The position numbers were made by a program, and so were the translations under genes. Under the pieces are notes generated by a model that saw only the letters and a list, made by a program, of their open reading frames with translations, made no database searches and was not told the DNA's origin. Positions 12,401-25,100 of a stretch of 64,000 nucleotides of DNA are shown in pieces. How positions within the stretch are numbered: position 1 is the stretch's first letter; each line of letters starts with the position of its first letter. Where the stretch lies: assembly GCF_009870125.1 (NCBI RefSeq), contig NC_046679.1, forward strand, positions 3,720,001 to 3,784,000, read 5' to 3'. This DNA is from Drosophila pseudoobscura (Eukaryota > Arthropoda > Insecta > Diptera > Drosophilidae).

Positions 12401-15400
12401 CCCAATCCGAGTACCAGTACTAGTACCAGTGCCATCACCAGAGCCAGTCGTATTACCATTCTCGGTTCAACTTCCCTTTTGCCATAGCTAACGTACGAGT
12501 ACAATTTGTCAGGCAAATGTCAGCGACAGAGCAACAAAGTCAGATTGCGAGTTAGTTGTCGTTGTCCGAACTATTCGTTTGACAGTTTACTCGTAGTTTT
12601 ATTTATGACGTCTGGCTGCGGGGGTTGTTGTCTGGCTGCCTGTTGTCTCCCATGCAACTGTCACAGGCAACATGACGTATGCGCAATATTCGATACATGC
12701 TTACACGACGATTGCCCTTTGCAGGTTCACTACGATAACACTTCCAACATCACCTATGCCCTGTGCCGGTTTAAGGATAACGATCTGCTGGATGCCAGCA
12801 CCTTCCAGCTGAGCTTCTTCATCAGCACGTATCTGCTGCCCCTGATGATCATCAGCGGACTGTATGTGCGCATGATCACGCGTCTCTGGCGACAGGGCAG
12901 CGGCGTGCGCATGTCCAAGGAGTCGCAGCGAGGCCGCAAGCGGGTCACCCGGCTCGTCGTGGTGGTGGTCATAGCCTTTGCCTCGCTCTGGCTGCCTGTG
13001 CAAGTACGATTTATAGTTAAAATTACCCCCCTAATATCAATCATTAAATATATATTCTCTTCCATTTGGTAGCTCATATTGCTGCTCAAGGCATTGGATG
13101 TCTATGAGGCCGATAGCCTGCTCTCCATCATCATCCAGATTTGTGCCCAGACATTGGCGTACAGCAGCTCCTGCATCAATCCGTTGCTCTACGCCTTTCT
13201 CTCAGAGAATTTCCGCAAGGCCTTCTACAAGGTGAGTAGCGAGGACACGGACACGGACACGGACACTGCACCGCCCCCACTGGAGGGCTCTTCAATTGAC
13301 TGGCATTTGAGTGCTCGGTCAATATATTGATGAATTGAATGCGGCACTTTCAGAGCATTGTTTCCCAGTTGCACTTTCATTTTATGCCACTTTTTATTTG
13401 TCATAATTTTTAAGAGAGCCATCGCACTCAACCCAGTTTGCATTTTTATATTGATTTATTAAGTGGTCGAGAGAAATGCCGCTGCGAATTGCTCCATAAG
13501 AGACCGAACCGAAGCATTTTAATTCATTTCCGCCCAAGCGCATTTCCATTCTTCGCCATTCCCCCATTTCCCATCCTAATGAGATTTTAAATGTGGCAAA
13601 GTTTTAATTCGAAATCAAAAATCTAAAATGCAATTAAATAATTTACGGTAACAGCAGACAAAAGAAACAAAAGCAGCGAGAATCCGTAACAAGACTGGAG
13701 GCGCGTTTCCCCATTAATTTTCGGCGAGCAGGCGGCCGTTTTAATGAGTTAAGTGCGAAAAACGCGCATACGCCGCGTGGGCCGAGTTCTGTTTGGCCTT
13801 TATCGCAGCATCATTGGCTGTAGTATCATCAACGGCAACGGAATCACCATCGGAAAATTACGTTATAAATAGGTGAAATTTATAGCGAAATTCTCGAAAC
13901 CAGCAGTCAAGCATGGCCGTCAAACTGGATGGATCAACGCAGATCATCATTTGACCGTCCATCTCTATTTATAAAGACCCGGCAACAGGGCGAGCCATTC
14001 CATTCGAGAACATTTCGCAGCTGCTGTGCATTAAGACAAAGAGATCTCCCGGGCTCCCTACGTCGGCCGGGCATGTCGTGAACAGAAAAGAATTCCGTGT
14101 AATTGCAGTCTGGAAATATAGAAAATCTTTCATTCTATTCATTTAATGAAGTCCATCGTAGTGGTGTCGAGAAAAACACATTTCTCACATTTACTTCTTC
14201 GATATATTCTTTAAAAATTCACTACAAAATTTCCTTTATTAAACTCATATATTTTCCGTCTTCGAAAGCTCTCCTACATTAGTCTTCCATTTAAGGCGAG
14301 CATCCAATTAGCAACAAAACAACTGGTATTCTTTGAATTTGAAATCATTAATTTCGTGCGTTTAGTGAAATGCATCGAAGTGGCATACAAGGCAAATATC
14401 TGCATTGTTTGAAAAACGATTGCACACTCCAAGGAACATACATATGTATGTACGTATATTCTTGAGAGAAAAAATGTCCGTGATACATGCCGAAATTCCC
14501 CTAAATTCACTTAAATACTGTCTCAAATTAGCAACACATTGAACGAAAACGAAATTACAGGCTTTCCATTTCCATTTCTATTTTGGTTTTCTATTTTCTT
14601 TGGGGGGGTTTTTTTTCATGGCATTCTATGCAAATTCATTGACGTCTGTGGGCCGACATTGGCATCCGGTGATGTTCCGCTCAGAGACAGCAGGGACCTG
14701 GACCACAGCTCTGTTCAGTTCGGTTCAGTTCAGTTCTGGGCTCATTCCAATTCAACTCACTTTCGGGACGCATTAATTCTTTTGGTCAGCGGCCATTTGC
14801 ATAAACACAAAAAACGTTGCGGGACGCAAATCACTGGGCAGACACACTGTACTCCACCCGCGCTAAGGGCCTGATTTTGCTTTACTTACTTTTAATTACT
14901 TTAGGGACAAACACAAGACACAAAACAGGAGCCAGGAGCCGCAGGAGCCACAGGAGTTGGTCCTGTTTGCGGCATTGGAGTCATCGATGGCCGTCAAGAC
15001 TGTCGGCTGTCGGTTGTCGGTTGTCCGCTGGCGAGCGAGACTTATACAACATTTCCTTTCAATCATTTTGCGGCTTAATTTTAATATTTTAATTTGTTTC
15101 CTCGCTGCTACGGTGCGTGAGTCTGCTATTCGGGGAAAAATTCTTCATTTTGTGCAAAGCTTTTGGCACTTTGCATATAAATTGTGTTCCGGTCATGGGG
15201 CTGGGCCGGGCTGGTTTTGCCTTTCGCTAATTGATGTGTTTGTCAAGTCATTAAATTAGATTAATTACATTAATTAAATTGGCACACTGTTGTTTGCCAT
15301 GCCATCGCTCCTGGCGCTAGCGGCTATCAGCTAGGAGCCTGAACTTTTTAGATTTTCCAGATCCACGTGGTCGGTGGGCAGAGTGTCAATCTGACTAATT

Positions 15401-16424
15401 GCCCATCTGCCCGGCACGTCCATTAGTCAAATCTCCATTCATATGTCAGCGTGTGTCTGTGTCTGCTTTCCAGATGGTCGGCTCGAGCTGGCTGTCCTTC
15501 CTCATCCAAAAACCCCTGAATAATGCAGCATCAGGAGAGCACCAGCAAGGAGAAAACACTTTCGAATCTATTACAGTAAGACATAGTTGGATATTTTGTA
15601 CATATGTTTTAGCTAAACTCACCCTCAAATACCTATTGCACCTTTGTAGTTCTTAGATTTGAGTTTAATGTATTCCCTTATAATTTTGAACCCCATTTGA
15701 TATAATCAAATAATGAGCTAAACTGAACCCATACCAGACACCGCCCACTGCCGGGGCGGCCTCATTTCCCTGGAGGCATTCTACGTACAAATGGAGACTC
15801 CACAGACCTCCGATGGCTGATGGCTGCTGTTGTTGTTCCTATGACGAGGCACTAATCAACAATTTCAGGCAGTTCAATCAAAGCGCAAATTCATAAATCA
15901 TTTATATGCAAACTCTCACCCCCCACCCAACGCTCTCAATCCAATCCAAAATCCCAATCGCCCAGTCCGGGTCCCAGAACGGGTCTGGGTACCAGTTCTG
16001 TTCTGGTTGCTAGGCCATTCGCCGTTTGTCTGCTGGCACTTCGACACCTCAAACCACTTAAATAATTGAATATTGAATCAAATCTAATAATTCAAATGCA
16101 AAGCGAGGCCTTGACAAGGGAATAGCCTTCGTCCCGGCCTCGTCCCCATTGCAGTGACTATGACTGTGCATCAAAACAGATCATTAATCAAATAACTTGG
16201 TCCCAGAGTTCCCAGAATCTGCCGTTCAGTTGGTTCAGTATTTTATGTATTTTAAGCATTAAGTTTTGCCAATTTTCCATCATTTCCTCCCATGTCTCTG
16301 TCCATTTCTGATATTTTTGTTTCCGCAGGCCATTAACTGTTCGCCCCGATATCAGAACTACACATCTGATTTGCCGCCGCCTCGCAAGACGTCCTGTGGC
16401 AGGACCTCCACTACGGGAATGTAA
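9430..16424 (+). CDS. AstA-R2: Allatostatin A receptor 2, rhodopsin-class GPCR, 4 exons
   Basis: Exons: 9430-9969, 12725-13003, 13073-13231, 16329-16424. All introns are phase 0; the product is 357 aa, the length I recall for D. melanogaster DAR-2. Family role: plasma-membrane receptor for allatostatin A neuropeptides (galanin-receptor-like), acting in feeding and metabolic signalling. Seen: an extracellular N-terminus with N-glycosylation sites at about 3, 10 and 13; TM1 with GNLL at about 55-58; the TM2 motif NLAVSDLLF; Cys111 and Cys194 for the TM3-ECL2 disulfide; DRF at 135-137 in SIDRFLAVVHP, where many GPCRs have DRY; the basic third loop QRGRKRVTRL before TM6 with WLP; TM7 with NPLLY at 309-313; and a tail with YQNYTSDLPPPRKTSC. 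Introns fall in ECL2, TM6 and the tail. The start has a good context (AAAATGG). The donor after 13003 (GTACGA) is weak. AATAAA at 16832-16837 may be the poly(A) signal. Confidence 0.95.
9970..12724 (+). other. AstA-R2 intron 1
   Basis: The donor GTAGGT follows codon 180 and the acceptor TTTGCAG precedes V181. No exon-like block was found. It contains GATACA repeats near 10118-10135, GATTCC repeats near 10154-10180 and AT-rich DNA. A 188-codon open frame beginning at 12506 simply runs into exon 2 from the intron. Confidence 0.8.
13970..14004 (+). promoter_or_regulatory. TATA box with an initiator-like sequence at suitable distance
   Basis: TATAAA at 13970-13975 is followed by CCATTC at 13995-14000 and 13999-14004 (candidate +1 A at 13997 or 14001), close to the usual TATA-to-start spacing. 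It lies on the sense strand inside AstA-R2 intron 3. No convincing downstream gene is visible, so this is only a pattern match. Confidence 0.2.
15474..15575 (+). other. Possible cassette exon of AstA-R2 (34 codons, phase 0/0)
   Basis: A pyrimidine-rich acceptor (CTGCTTTCCAG) precedes 15474 and a good donor (GTAAGA) follows 15575. The block between is open in phase 0, matching exons 3 and 4, so inclusion would add 34 residues (starting MVGSSWLSFLIQKPL) to the cytoplasmic tail without shifting frame. I recall no such exon in the melanogaster gene, so it may be chance. Confidence 0.25.
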
Positions 16425-17504
16425 GCGACACCGAGGAAAGCAGTATCCTGCGATATGATTGACCGACGGCTGACAATTGAGTGAGGCCAGTGGAATCGGC
16501 TTCTTGATGAAGTCGATTGTTGATCTGGACACATGTGCCCTTAATTAGCGACCAAGGGACCAAAGCTATCATCGGGCACAGTATTATGAGCGCTCTTCGA
16601 TTGGCTAGAGTTAAGTCCATTCTTGTACATAGCACCGTAGCTTAGTAGATTGTATTCGTGTCCTAGAAGGATATTATACTTATGGCACAGGAATATTCGG
16701 TGCACAAAGCACACAAGCTTATATGTGTATCTCCCCCATATATAATCCTCGATGCAGCTATATGTGTAAGGAAATATGTTAGTCATTTAACAACCCCAAT
16801 CGCGTGTTAATTTATTGCATTTAAGAGCCAAAATAAATGTTTATCCACTGGCATTTGAATGTTCATTTGGTGATACGAAAAATCGAGAGTAATTGTAACG
16901 GATATTCAATTCAAAAATACTGGCTAACCATCGATAAAGATTGAAATAAACTGCTCCCTCTGAGAACCACCTGGCCCCCTTGGTCTGTGACTGCGGACTA
17001 CTGACTCGAAGATGTGCGGTTTGCTCAGCTTAAGCCAACAGCACTTGACGCCCACATTATGTTATGGCTACGAAACCTTGACTTTGGCCAAGGAAGCAGG
17101 CTCAAGACGTTGATTGCATTTGGTTCCTTGAGGCGACACAACGATGGCGACGGCGCGGGTGGCGGCGTGTGAGCTGAATTAATTATGCCGTGTCCATCTA
17201 GTGGATCGCGTCGTGTATTGGCTTGAGTTTCTGCCTCTGCCCCAGTCTCAGTCTCAGTCTCAGCCACCGCCTGCCACGCGCACTTTTGCATAATTTATTC
17301 AATTTTAATAAGCGGCTCCGTCTAGTGTCGAGGCGTTGCTTTTTACACCAGGTACGACAGAACGAGAGTACGAGAGTAACGTAATTAATGCGTATCAGTC
17401 GCTGACAGGTTCCTCTTCGGCTTGATGGCAATGTAATCAAAATTTCAAATGAGCTCCAAGGTGTGGCTGGCAAACAGAAACAGAACAGAGCAGAACAGAA
17501 CCGA

Positions 17505-17552
17505 GCAGGACTGGGAGCAGGACTGGGAGCAGGACTGGGAGCAGGACTGGGG
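17505..17552. repeat. Tandem 12-mer repeat, four copies
   Basis: Four head-to-tail copies of GCAGGACTGGGA (the last ends in G) form a small minisatellite in intergenic DNA. It is related to the GGGACT/GGGACC runs elsewhere in the window. Confidence 0.9.
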
Positions 17553-19688
17553 GAACAGGTGTCAACATTCGGTGGGCAAATGGAAAACCAGGAAAATCAA
17601 TGGATCGATTCTGCTTGGCCGCGCCATAAAAGCGCACACTTGGCCGGGCAAAAGTTTGGATAAGTCATTGCCACACCGAGCAAATAGCCAAACAAGTCTG
17701 GAATTACAACAACCACTGCTGACATTATCATAATAACAATAATCATAACTGTGAGTGTAACAGTTGTCGTTGGGCGCCTCCTCGCACTCCCACACTCCCA
17801 CATCCTCCGCTCTCTGTTCTGTTTAAAGCCATCCGAGTATTAAGAAATTGTGGGATATCCGTGTATGCCGCCTGCATACAAAGCAGCCACACTCCTCCGA
17901 CGGAGGAATCTACGTGGGTGTCGGGTACCAGTCCATAGACCAAATGGAACGAAACGAAACGGTACTGTTACACTACTGACCTACTCCTGGCAGCCGAGAG
18001 AGCCGCTCCCAGGACTTAAGAGAGCCCCATCGAAGAGAGCGACTCCGAAAGGTGGTGAATTTCCGGTTAACAGCAGCAGAGAGCGCGTCCTGCGAGAGCG
18101 GAACGTTGAGCAATGGAACACACGCTCTAAGCTCGATACTTCGCAGGACCTCCATTTGAGTCATTGGACTTCTGTGCGTAGGTCATGGCAACTGGGAGCC
18201 CCGGAGAGCCCGAGTGCCGGGCCCACCTGTGCTCGGTCAGTCGCACGCGGCTCGAACGGCTGCCAAGCCGTGGCCAGGGCCGGGGCCGGGGCCGCAATCT
18301 GTGCCTTGGCCCGTTACGGTTATTTGGCCAAATGAAGCGTAACCAAATGCTGATAGCCGGAATGTTGCAGTTTATGGCCAGAGCATTGGCCAAATTGCCT
18401 CTTGGCGTGCGGCATAATGGCGACAAGGGGGACATTGTCTTGACACTCACTTGGAATCAGAGAAACAACAGAACGGAAAGAGACAACGAGAGAGAAAAAG
18501 AAAGAGACAGAGACAGGCCCAGACACACCCACCGTGTGCTCTGCTCGATTGCATAATGCGGTCGCGCCAAAACAGAAAAACAACTTTGAACAGCTTTGCA
18601 GTTCATTTCGGTGTACTGCAACTTCCTTTTTAACCGGTTTTTTTGTCAATTCGCGTTGAACTGGCAAATTTCCGGCAAGCTTTACATCCACACAAAGCCA
18701 TCTTCGTGCTTTGTCCCACCGCAACAAACACATATTGTACGAGGAACCCACGCACTCACAAAAGTTTATCTGTCAATTTCAGTGCACAAGCCGTACGAGG
18801 ACGAAAGGCGGAAAGCGGCAGAGGGCAAAACACATGCAGCGGATTTTCTTCAAGGGATACCCACTAGGCGGGAGGGTATATCCAGATAGTGTGCAGGGGG
18901 GGTAGTGAAGGGTTTTAGCCATCGGTAACCAAGTAACAGAACTATCGTAGAGTACACTACACGGCTTATTGAGGTTTCATATGATATTTGCAGTGGAACT
19001 GGTAGAGCCATCAACCAATCGATTCTTAACTATTTTGGGGGAGCTTCACAATAGGGCAATGATATATAGCAATATTAAGTAAAACGTGCTTGTTTCGATT
19101 CTAAGGATCTATCAGAGGATGCAACATTCAACCAAAGCCACATTTCTATTGCAGATCAGACAGAAATTGCAGAATGCCTTACATTGGGGAGCTTGCGAGA
19201 AACTCGACTAATTGTTTTCTCTAGGACGCAATAAGTTAAGTTAAGATCTATTTTAAAGACTCGAAATTACTACATAGTCTAGTCACGTTACTACATAGTC
19301 ATCTACACGTTAAGTCATTCCTAAAAAGTTTTCGGTTTTTTTGCTCTTTGCCATGTACCGAGCTTCTTTTTCGATACTTTCGGTGCAACATTTTGTCAAC
19401 TTGAATGCTCTTTGTTGTGGAGCAGACGATACGCTGAGCGGAAAACTCTTCGGAGCATCGTTACATACTCCACCAGGTAAAAGTACAAAGTTCAAGCAGA
19501 TTTGCATACAGTGCGGAATGGCATCCAAATACGCAATCCAAATTTCTCGGTTAGTTGGCAAAGTACTTGGCGATGAAGTTTGGCTAAGCTGAAATGCATT
19601 TCATGAATCAGATATGGCACAAGTCTAACCGGGTTTCCATTTGATAAATTATAATTCGACACAGGTTGGAATTTTGTCATTTTAGTAT

Positions 19689-19694
19689 TTTATT
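19689..19694 (-). promoter_or_regulatory. Candidate poly(A) signal of huntingtin
   Basis: AATAAA on the minus strand, about 840 nt downstream of the htt stop codon. It was found by inspection only; other hexamers may be used. Confidence 0.3.
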
Positions 19695-20529
19695 AAACAA
19701 GAAAAGATATCATATTGATTACAATTGGAATAGACAAGAGACAAACAAGTGGTTGGTTAAGATCAGTGTCGAGGGGTAGAGCTGTTTGCATAATGGAATT
19801 TTTAAGTAATTTTGATTAGGAATTAACCAGGAATTGGTTTGGGCCCGCATACTAATGGCCACTAGCCGGTCCGCGTCCGCCGGCCAACTTCTTTCTTGCC
19901 TAACAAGCAACGTCATGATAAATAAATGATAAACTTTGCCCAAAAACTGACAAGAACATAATTTCCGTGCGCGTCCTGGAACCGGCGTCCGGGGTCCGGG
20001 GTCCTTGTCGAAGCCGCGACCACAGGAATTAATTGCGGGTCGCTCTCGCTAGTGGCCTCGTTAAACTTTCGGCCAGATTACGGATGGTGCGGGCCGTGCA
20101 TTCGTTTGCAATAATTTAAATATTAGTTACACATAATGTAAAGCATAAATTAATTTTGTATTCGCCAACTATTAAAAAACTTTTGCGCTCAGCAGAAGCA
20201 GCCCCAGCAGAAGACCCAAGAAGGGCTGCATATCCGGCTCTGGCCAGGGAGGGCATCCGGCTAAACTTTCTCAGGGACTTTGTCCTCCTTGGGGCAATTA
20301 GTTATTCACGCTTGCGCTTGTCTTTGGAGCAAGTTTTGCAGCCGCTGAGTTGGTCGCTGCCAAATCCGTATCCGCTGCAATTCATTTCGATGCTGCGATT
20401 GGAATTAAACGTAAGATAAATAGCCTGGCAAATAGTCCAGGATGATTATATGCTATCGCTATCGCTGTGCCTGTGCCTGTGCTGTAGCTGTGGCTGTGCC
20501 TGTCGGCTGTCGGCGCTGTCGGTCCCCTA

Positions 20530-22119
20530 TCACAGGCGCTGCAGCATCCGGCCATAGACTTGACTGTGCTCGAAGCTGCTGAAGGCCTCGCGGAAGCGTT
20601 GCCTCTGCTCGCCACTCAATTTCGCATGGAAATCTTGTGCAGCTGTCACGAACAATGCAATTTCGTGCTGACCCAATTTACGGGGCGCTGTGGATGAGCC
20701 CGACATGCCCCTCGCCGACTCCATCGCTCCCACGCCCACTCCCACTCCCACCACCGTTCCCGCTGTAGACACGGCCGCCTGCGAGGAGGAGTTGCCTGCC
20801 CCGACGCCGAGCACCAGCGGAAATAGTTTAATCAAATGCAGATTTATGGAAGCGGATAAAAAGATGACGCTGAGGCCCCAGACACCTTGCTGCTCCGGCT
20901 GGGCGAGGAACGTTGGCAGCGTGCAGATCAGCCAGTCCTGGAGCATTTGCAGGTACGACGAGTCGATGGCGGACCGAAAGACCTGCAAGACGAGAGACGG
21001 CAGAAGGGAGAACGGGTTAGTGGCTGACAACAACATGGTTAAATAGAAGTAAAAGCCAGCACCCCTCCCCCTACAATACGGAAATTAAATTTTATTGTGC
21101 GGCTCAAAAGGTGCGTTAGGCAGCAAAAGTCTTCAGCATACTTTGTGGCGAAAAGTTGGCTAATGAAATTCCGCAGCCTGGGATTCGGTTTCCCTGCTGG
21201 CCGACTGCCTGCCAGTGACAGTGCGAATTTTTGCCGATCCGGGATCCAGGGCAGGCCGAGAGCCGAGCTTGCTTTTATTAATTTCCATGCACGCACCCAC
21301 AAGACAAGGCAACCTTGAACCTAATGAAAAAATTTTATGGCACCACAGTGGTCGCAGTCGGAGGCGCCTCGCATTCGCAGTATTGACCCACATACCTGCC
21401 CGACTGTACCGGCTGGACAGGGGCCAAGCTGTAGCCATGAATTCCATTAATTTTCAAGCTACCAAAAATTCCACAGACGCACACGCACTCCCACACATGT
21501 GGTAGTGGCAGTGGCAGTGGCAGCGGCAGTGGCAGTTGGCATCTGGCGGCAATCATTTTACCCTTTCGACTTGCGGCCGGAGGAGGCATTAGCGCTGCAT
21601 TGGCCCCATTCCGTTCCGGTCTCCAGGCACAGGGCACTGGTCGAGGAGGACTCATAAAATGAACCCTACATCCACATATCGGAGACTGGCAGTGGCAGTG
21701 GCAGTGGCCTGTGGCGGTGGCGGTGGCACTGGCCTGTGGCGATGTGTGCGAGGCCACTACGCACGAATGGCTGCTGGGCGAAACGTCTTTACCTTTTGCT
21801 AGAGCTTAAAATGGAGTGGGAATGGGGGAAGACGTCTGGCTACTACTCACCTGATATACAATCATGGCAATAACATCGCCGTGCGGTTGATTTATGGCCA
21901 GAAACTCCTTTATGACCTTCGTCAATATTTCATTCGGTGGCACTAAATCACGAATAATTTGGCACAGCACTTGTCCATAAATCCAGGCGGCATCTCGAGT
22001 CGATGATTTAATACAATGCAAAAGTATATCGACTTTATCGTTTTGCTGGGCGATTATCTCCGGATCGTCCTGGACAATCCCGTTCGACAGCTCCGTATTC
22101 TCCAGCTGTGCCGCAGACC
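20530..22119 (-). CDS. htt: htt exons 28-29: C-terminus and stop codon
   Basis: Exons 22119-21851 and 20982-20530, residues 3468-3707. Exon 28 has NDKVDILLHCIKSSTRDAA. Exon 29 begins VFRSAIDSSYLQML, has a GVGVGVGA run, and ends in RQRFREAFSSFEHSQVYGR followed by MLQRL and TGA at 20532-20530. Confidence 0.94.
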
Positions 22120-25100
22120 CTAAAGGCACGCAAAACAGAACACAAAAATGTAGAAAGTGCCAACGTGAAAGTGAAAGTTTCTAATTAACAAAGCAGCCTT
22201 CAAGGCACATGCCGATGGCCATTATTCACATGCTTGCGGTATTTCACACGCCATTGCTGCTGCTGCTGTTGCTGGTGCACACCTCTCTCCTTTTCAGTGA
22301 TTCCCCAGGACACACACATACATAAATTTGCATTTAAATTTTATGGATTTTTCAGCGTAAAAAGGAACGCTTTTTGATATACTCGTGTGGATTGCGCCAA
22401 ACTTTGTTTCATGGCCATCGAATCGAAAATTGAACAGAGAATGTTCGGGTAGCATTCGGCGGGAACCAAGGCCAAATCCAGCCACAGCCATTGATTAGAG
22501 TTGTTCGATTAAACCCCCCCCCCCCCCCCCCCCCCCCTCCCGTACGTCGGGAGGAAGGTCACCAAATGAATGTGCTGCGTACCTTTCAGACAGGTGAAAA
22601 ATGATGCCAAACTTCAGATGGGGTGCCAGGATCCGTGTGTGCTGCTTAGTGTGGTTTAGCGGCATCGAATTATTTACAATGGGAGCAACGCCCCCAAACT
22701 ACCGCAGCGCAGAGCACACCTTCCCCCACCTAAAAGCCACCTTGCCACCTTACCCGCACCGCTCATCCCCCACCCCATATTGGCCGCAGCAACTTTTGGC
22801 CTTTGTTTTGCAGCTTAACATTGTTGGTCCGTGGCTGTTGGCCTGCGGGCAGCTTGTTTGGCTGGCTGTTGCCAATTTTGGCTTTGTTGTTGCAGGCTTT
22901 GAATAAGGATGAAGTATGGCCAAGTGGCTGAGCCCACGAGGAGCGGCACGGTATCGTCCGGCGCCTGGCCACAATTATGCGCGCCACAAATGCCGCTGGC
23001 AATGCATGAAAAAAATACACGGAAAAACCTAACAAACTCTAAAATTCGTTTAAGCAAGCGCGGGCAGCGGCAGCACAAAAAAAACCAACAAAAAACAATG
23101 GGGTACAACAAAAAAAAGGTACAGTGAAACAATAGCAAAAAAAAAGACTGTGGTAAACCTAGACCAACGAGTCCATCAATGAGGACTTATTGATACTCAG
23201 TAATTTAGTGGGAGAGGAAGGCTCCATTCCTAACTGAAAGATAGATCTGTTCCTGCGATCCCAAGGTGCTGTTCCAGCCTCTATAAGGTCTTCATAATGA
23301 AGATCCTTTGTGTTATGTTTTCTAAGACACCAAAATACTGAAAGTTCGGAGTAATTTGTACTCTTTCGGATGGGTTGGAGAATGTCTCAGTATTGTAAAA
23401 CTGCAACGAATGTGAAAGACTACAGATGGGTATTTCAGCATCTGTATATGCATCGTCCTGGTTCAGCATTCTTTTGTTTGAAAAGAAAACGCTAATTGCT
23501 TTTGTAAATTGCTTCAAACGTGAAAGAAATCTGCTTTGCTATCGATAGTAACATCCATCCAACAATGGGTATGGGTCATAAGAAAGGTTCTCTTCTAGTC
23601 TGTAAAACCAGAAAGCGGTGTCGAAAAAAGTTGCCCCCAACCGAGTGACCAATATTGCCGCAAATATTTATTATTGCGTTTTGCAACTTTGGGGGCAAAT
23701 ATATATACGGGGTTTTTTCTTCGACTTTCCCTGTTTTGCTTTCCCGCCATTTTTCCGTTTTTACCCATTTTCCCCATTTTTCCAGCTTTTCCTTCGTTCT
23801 CTTTGCAGTGCGACCTGTATTGTCTTCAGCGACGCGGTCTTTTGTTTATTTTCGCGTGAAGCACAAAACGCTTTAAAAAAAAAACCAACCAGGCAGGCGG
23901 AAAAAGAGCGAAAAAAGAGTGCTCCCCGCCAGCGTCCTCCGTCTACGCCCAGCAATGGCCAACTTCCGGTAGGATGCGTTCGCTCGGTGCCGGGCTCGAG
24001 CTCAGGCTCGGGCCTCCGCCGTGGCCATATTTGAAATTTGTGTGTTGGCAGGGCCTAGAAATCGAGGGAGCAGTTGCCGCCATTTAGGGAGTGAAGCAGG
24101 AATCGCGAATGGTCTACTACACAAACATTGACATTTCTCAAAGGATTTGCGTGGTGTGGCCACGGCGACCGGGACTAGGGAGTCGGCAATCCTGCGGACT
24201 GACAAAGTGCACGGCAAATACACAACGTGCCTGCATCCAGCCGCGGGCATCCTTCGACATATTTGTGCGAACGGCTTGCATAATTTCTGGCCAGGACCGA
24301 TGGCCGCGGCCCTCCTCCGCACCGAAAGCTGCGCTAAGTTGCCACGCATAGGACGTTGAATGGCCATCAGTTAGGGCCTGCACAGGTCCTCCTTCTGCCA
24401 CGATCCATGGGCGAATATAAGGAACAACAAAAGCAAATCGACATTCTCTTTTTTGTCTAGCTTTAAAATGGTTCAACGTTGGGATTTTTCCACAAATAGA
24501 ACTTACAGCGAGATAGGGATGGAGTAGGAGTAGGAGGAGAGGTATGATAAGGGTCGATTGGCCTGGATAGTTTAATGAAACGATTCTAAGCGGCTTTCTA
24601 TAGGCATCTCTTTGCATCTCCAATGGAATAAACAATGCAAAAACGCACTGCGTCTTTAACTAATAGAACGTTGGAGTTTTGTTATTGATTTTTAATTTCC
24701 TCAGTATTTCTGCGAGTTAGAGCGTTTAGTGACTACTACTCTACTACTACTGACTACTACTCTTTTAAAGAACCTCCACCGGATATATGCAGTAAAAATT
24801 TAACCAAAAATGTGCTGTGCACTCCACTCTATTTTCTGCACAAAAACTAAACTTTTGACCCCCAAAATTTGGCCGGCTAACATTTTAGCATTAAGAAACG
24901 AGCCATATCGGTCCGCATGACGGGAGCTGGCAGGCGTGTGTGCGCCTGGACGCTTGAACGCCTGTGTGCGACAGTTGAAACGATAATAATTGTCCTGGAA
25001 TTGCGCTAATAACAGCAACAGGGATAATTGCTGGTCGGGCACCAGCAGATATACTCCTACTCATACTCATACTCATACGTACGCGTACGTACAGCCAGGA

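Larger units (their letters stand above)
13232..16328 (+). other. AstA-R2 intron 3
   Basis: The donor GTGAGT follows K326 and the acceptor CCGCAG precedes A327. It includes a GGACAC hexamer run at 13243-13266, TATA-like motifs at 13864-13871 and 13970-13975, and one exon-like block at 15474-15575, listed separately. The rest is ordinary AT-rich intron. Confidence 0.8.
16425..20529. other. Intergenic region between the convergent AstA-R2 and htt genes
   Basis: AstA-R2 (+) and htt (-) converge here, so both 3' UTRs fall in this stretch. Candidate poly(A) hexamers are AATAAA at 16832-16837 (+) and its complement at 19689-19694 (- strand, about 840 nt after the htt stop). A 12-nt tandem repeat lies at 17505-17552. 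A direct repeat TTACTACATAGTC occurs at 19267-19279 and 19288-19300. Open frames here are short and unrecognised. Confidence 0.55.

Noticed and set aside
12506..12724. Upstream extension of AstA-R2 exon 2 into intron 1
   Set aside because: The acceptor at 12723-12724 joins exon 1 in phase and restores the receptor sequence; the upstream part has no GPCR similarity.
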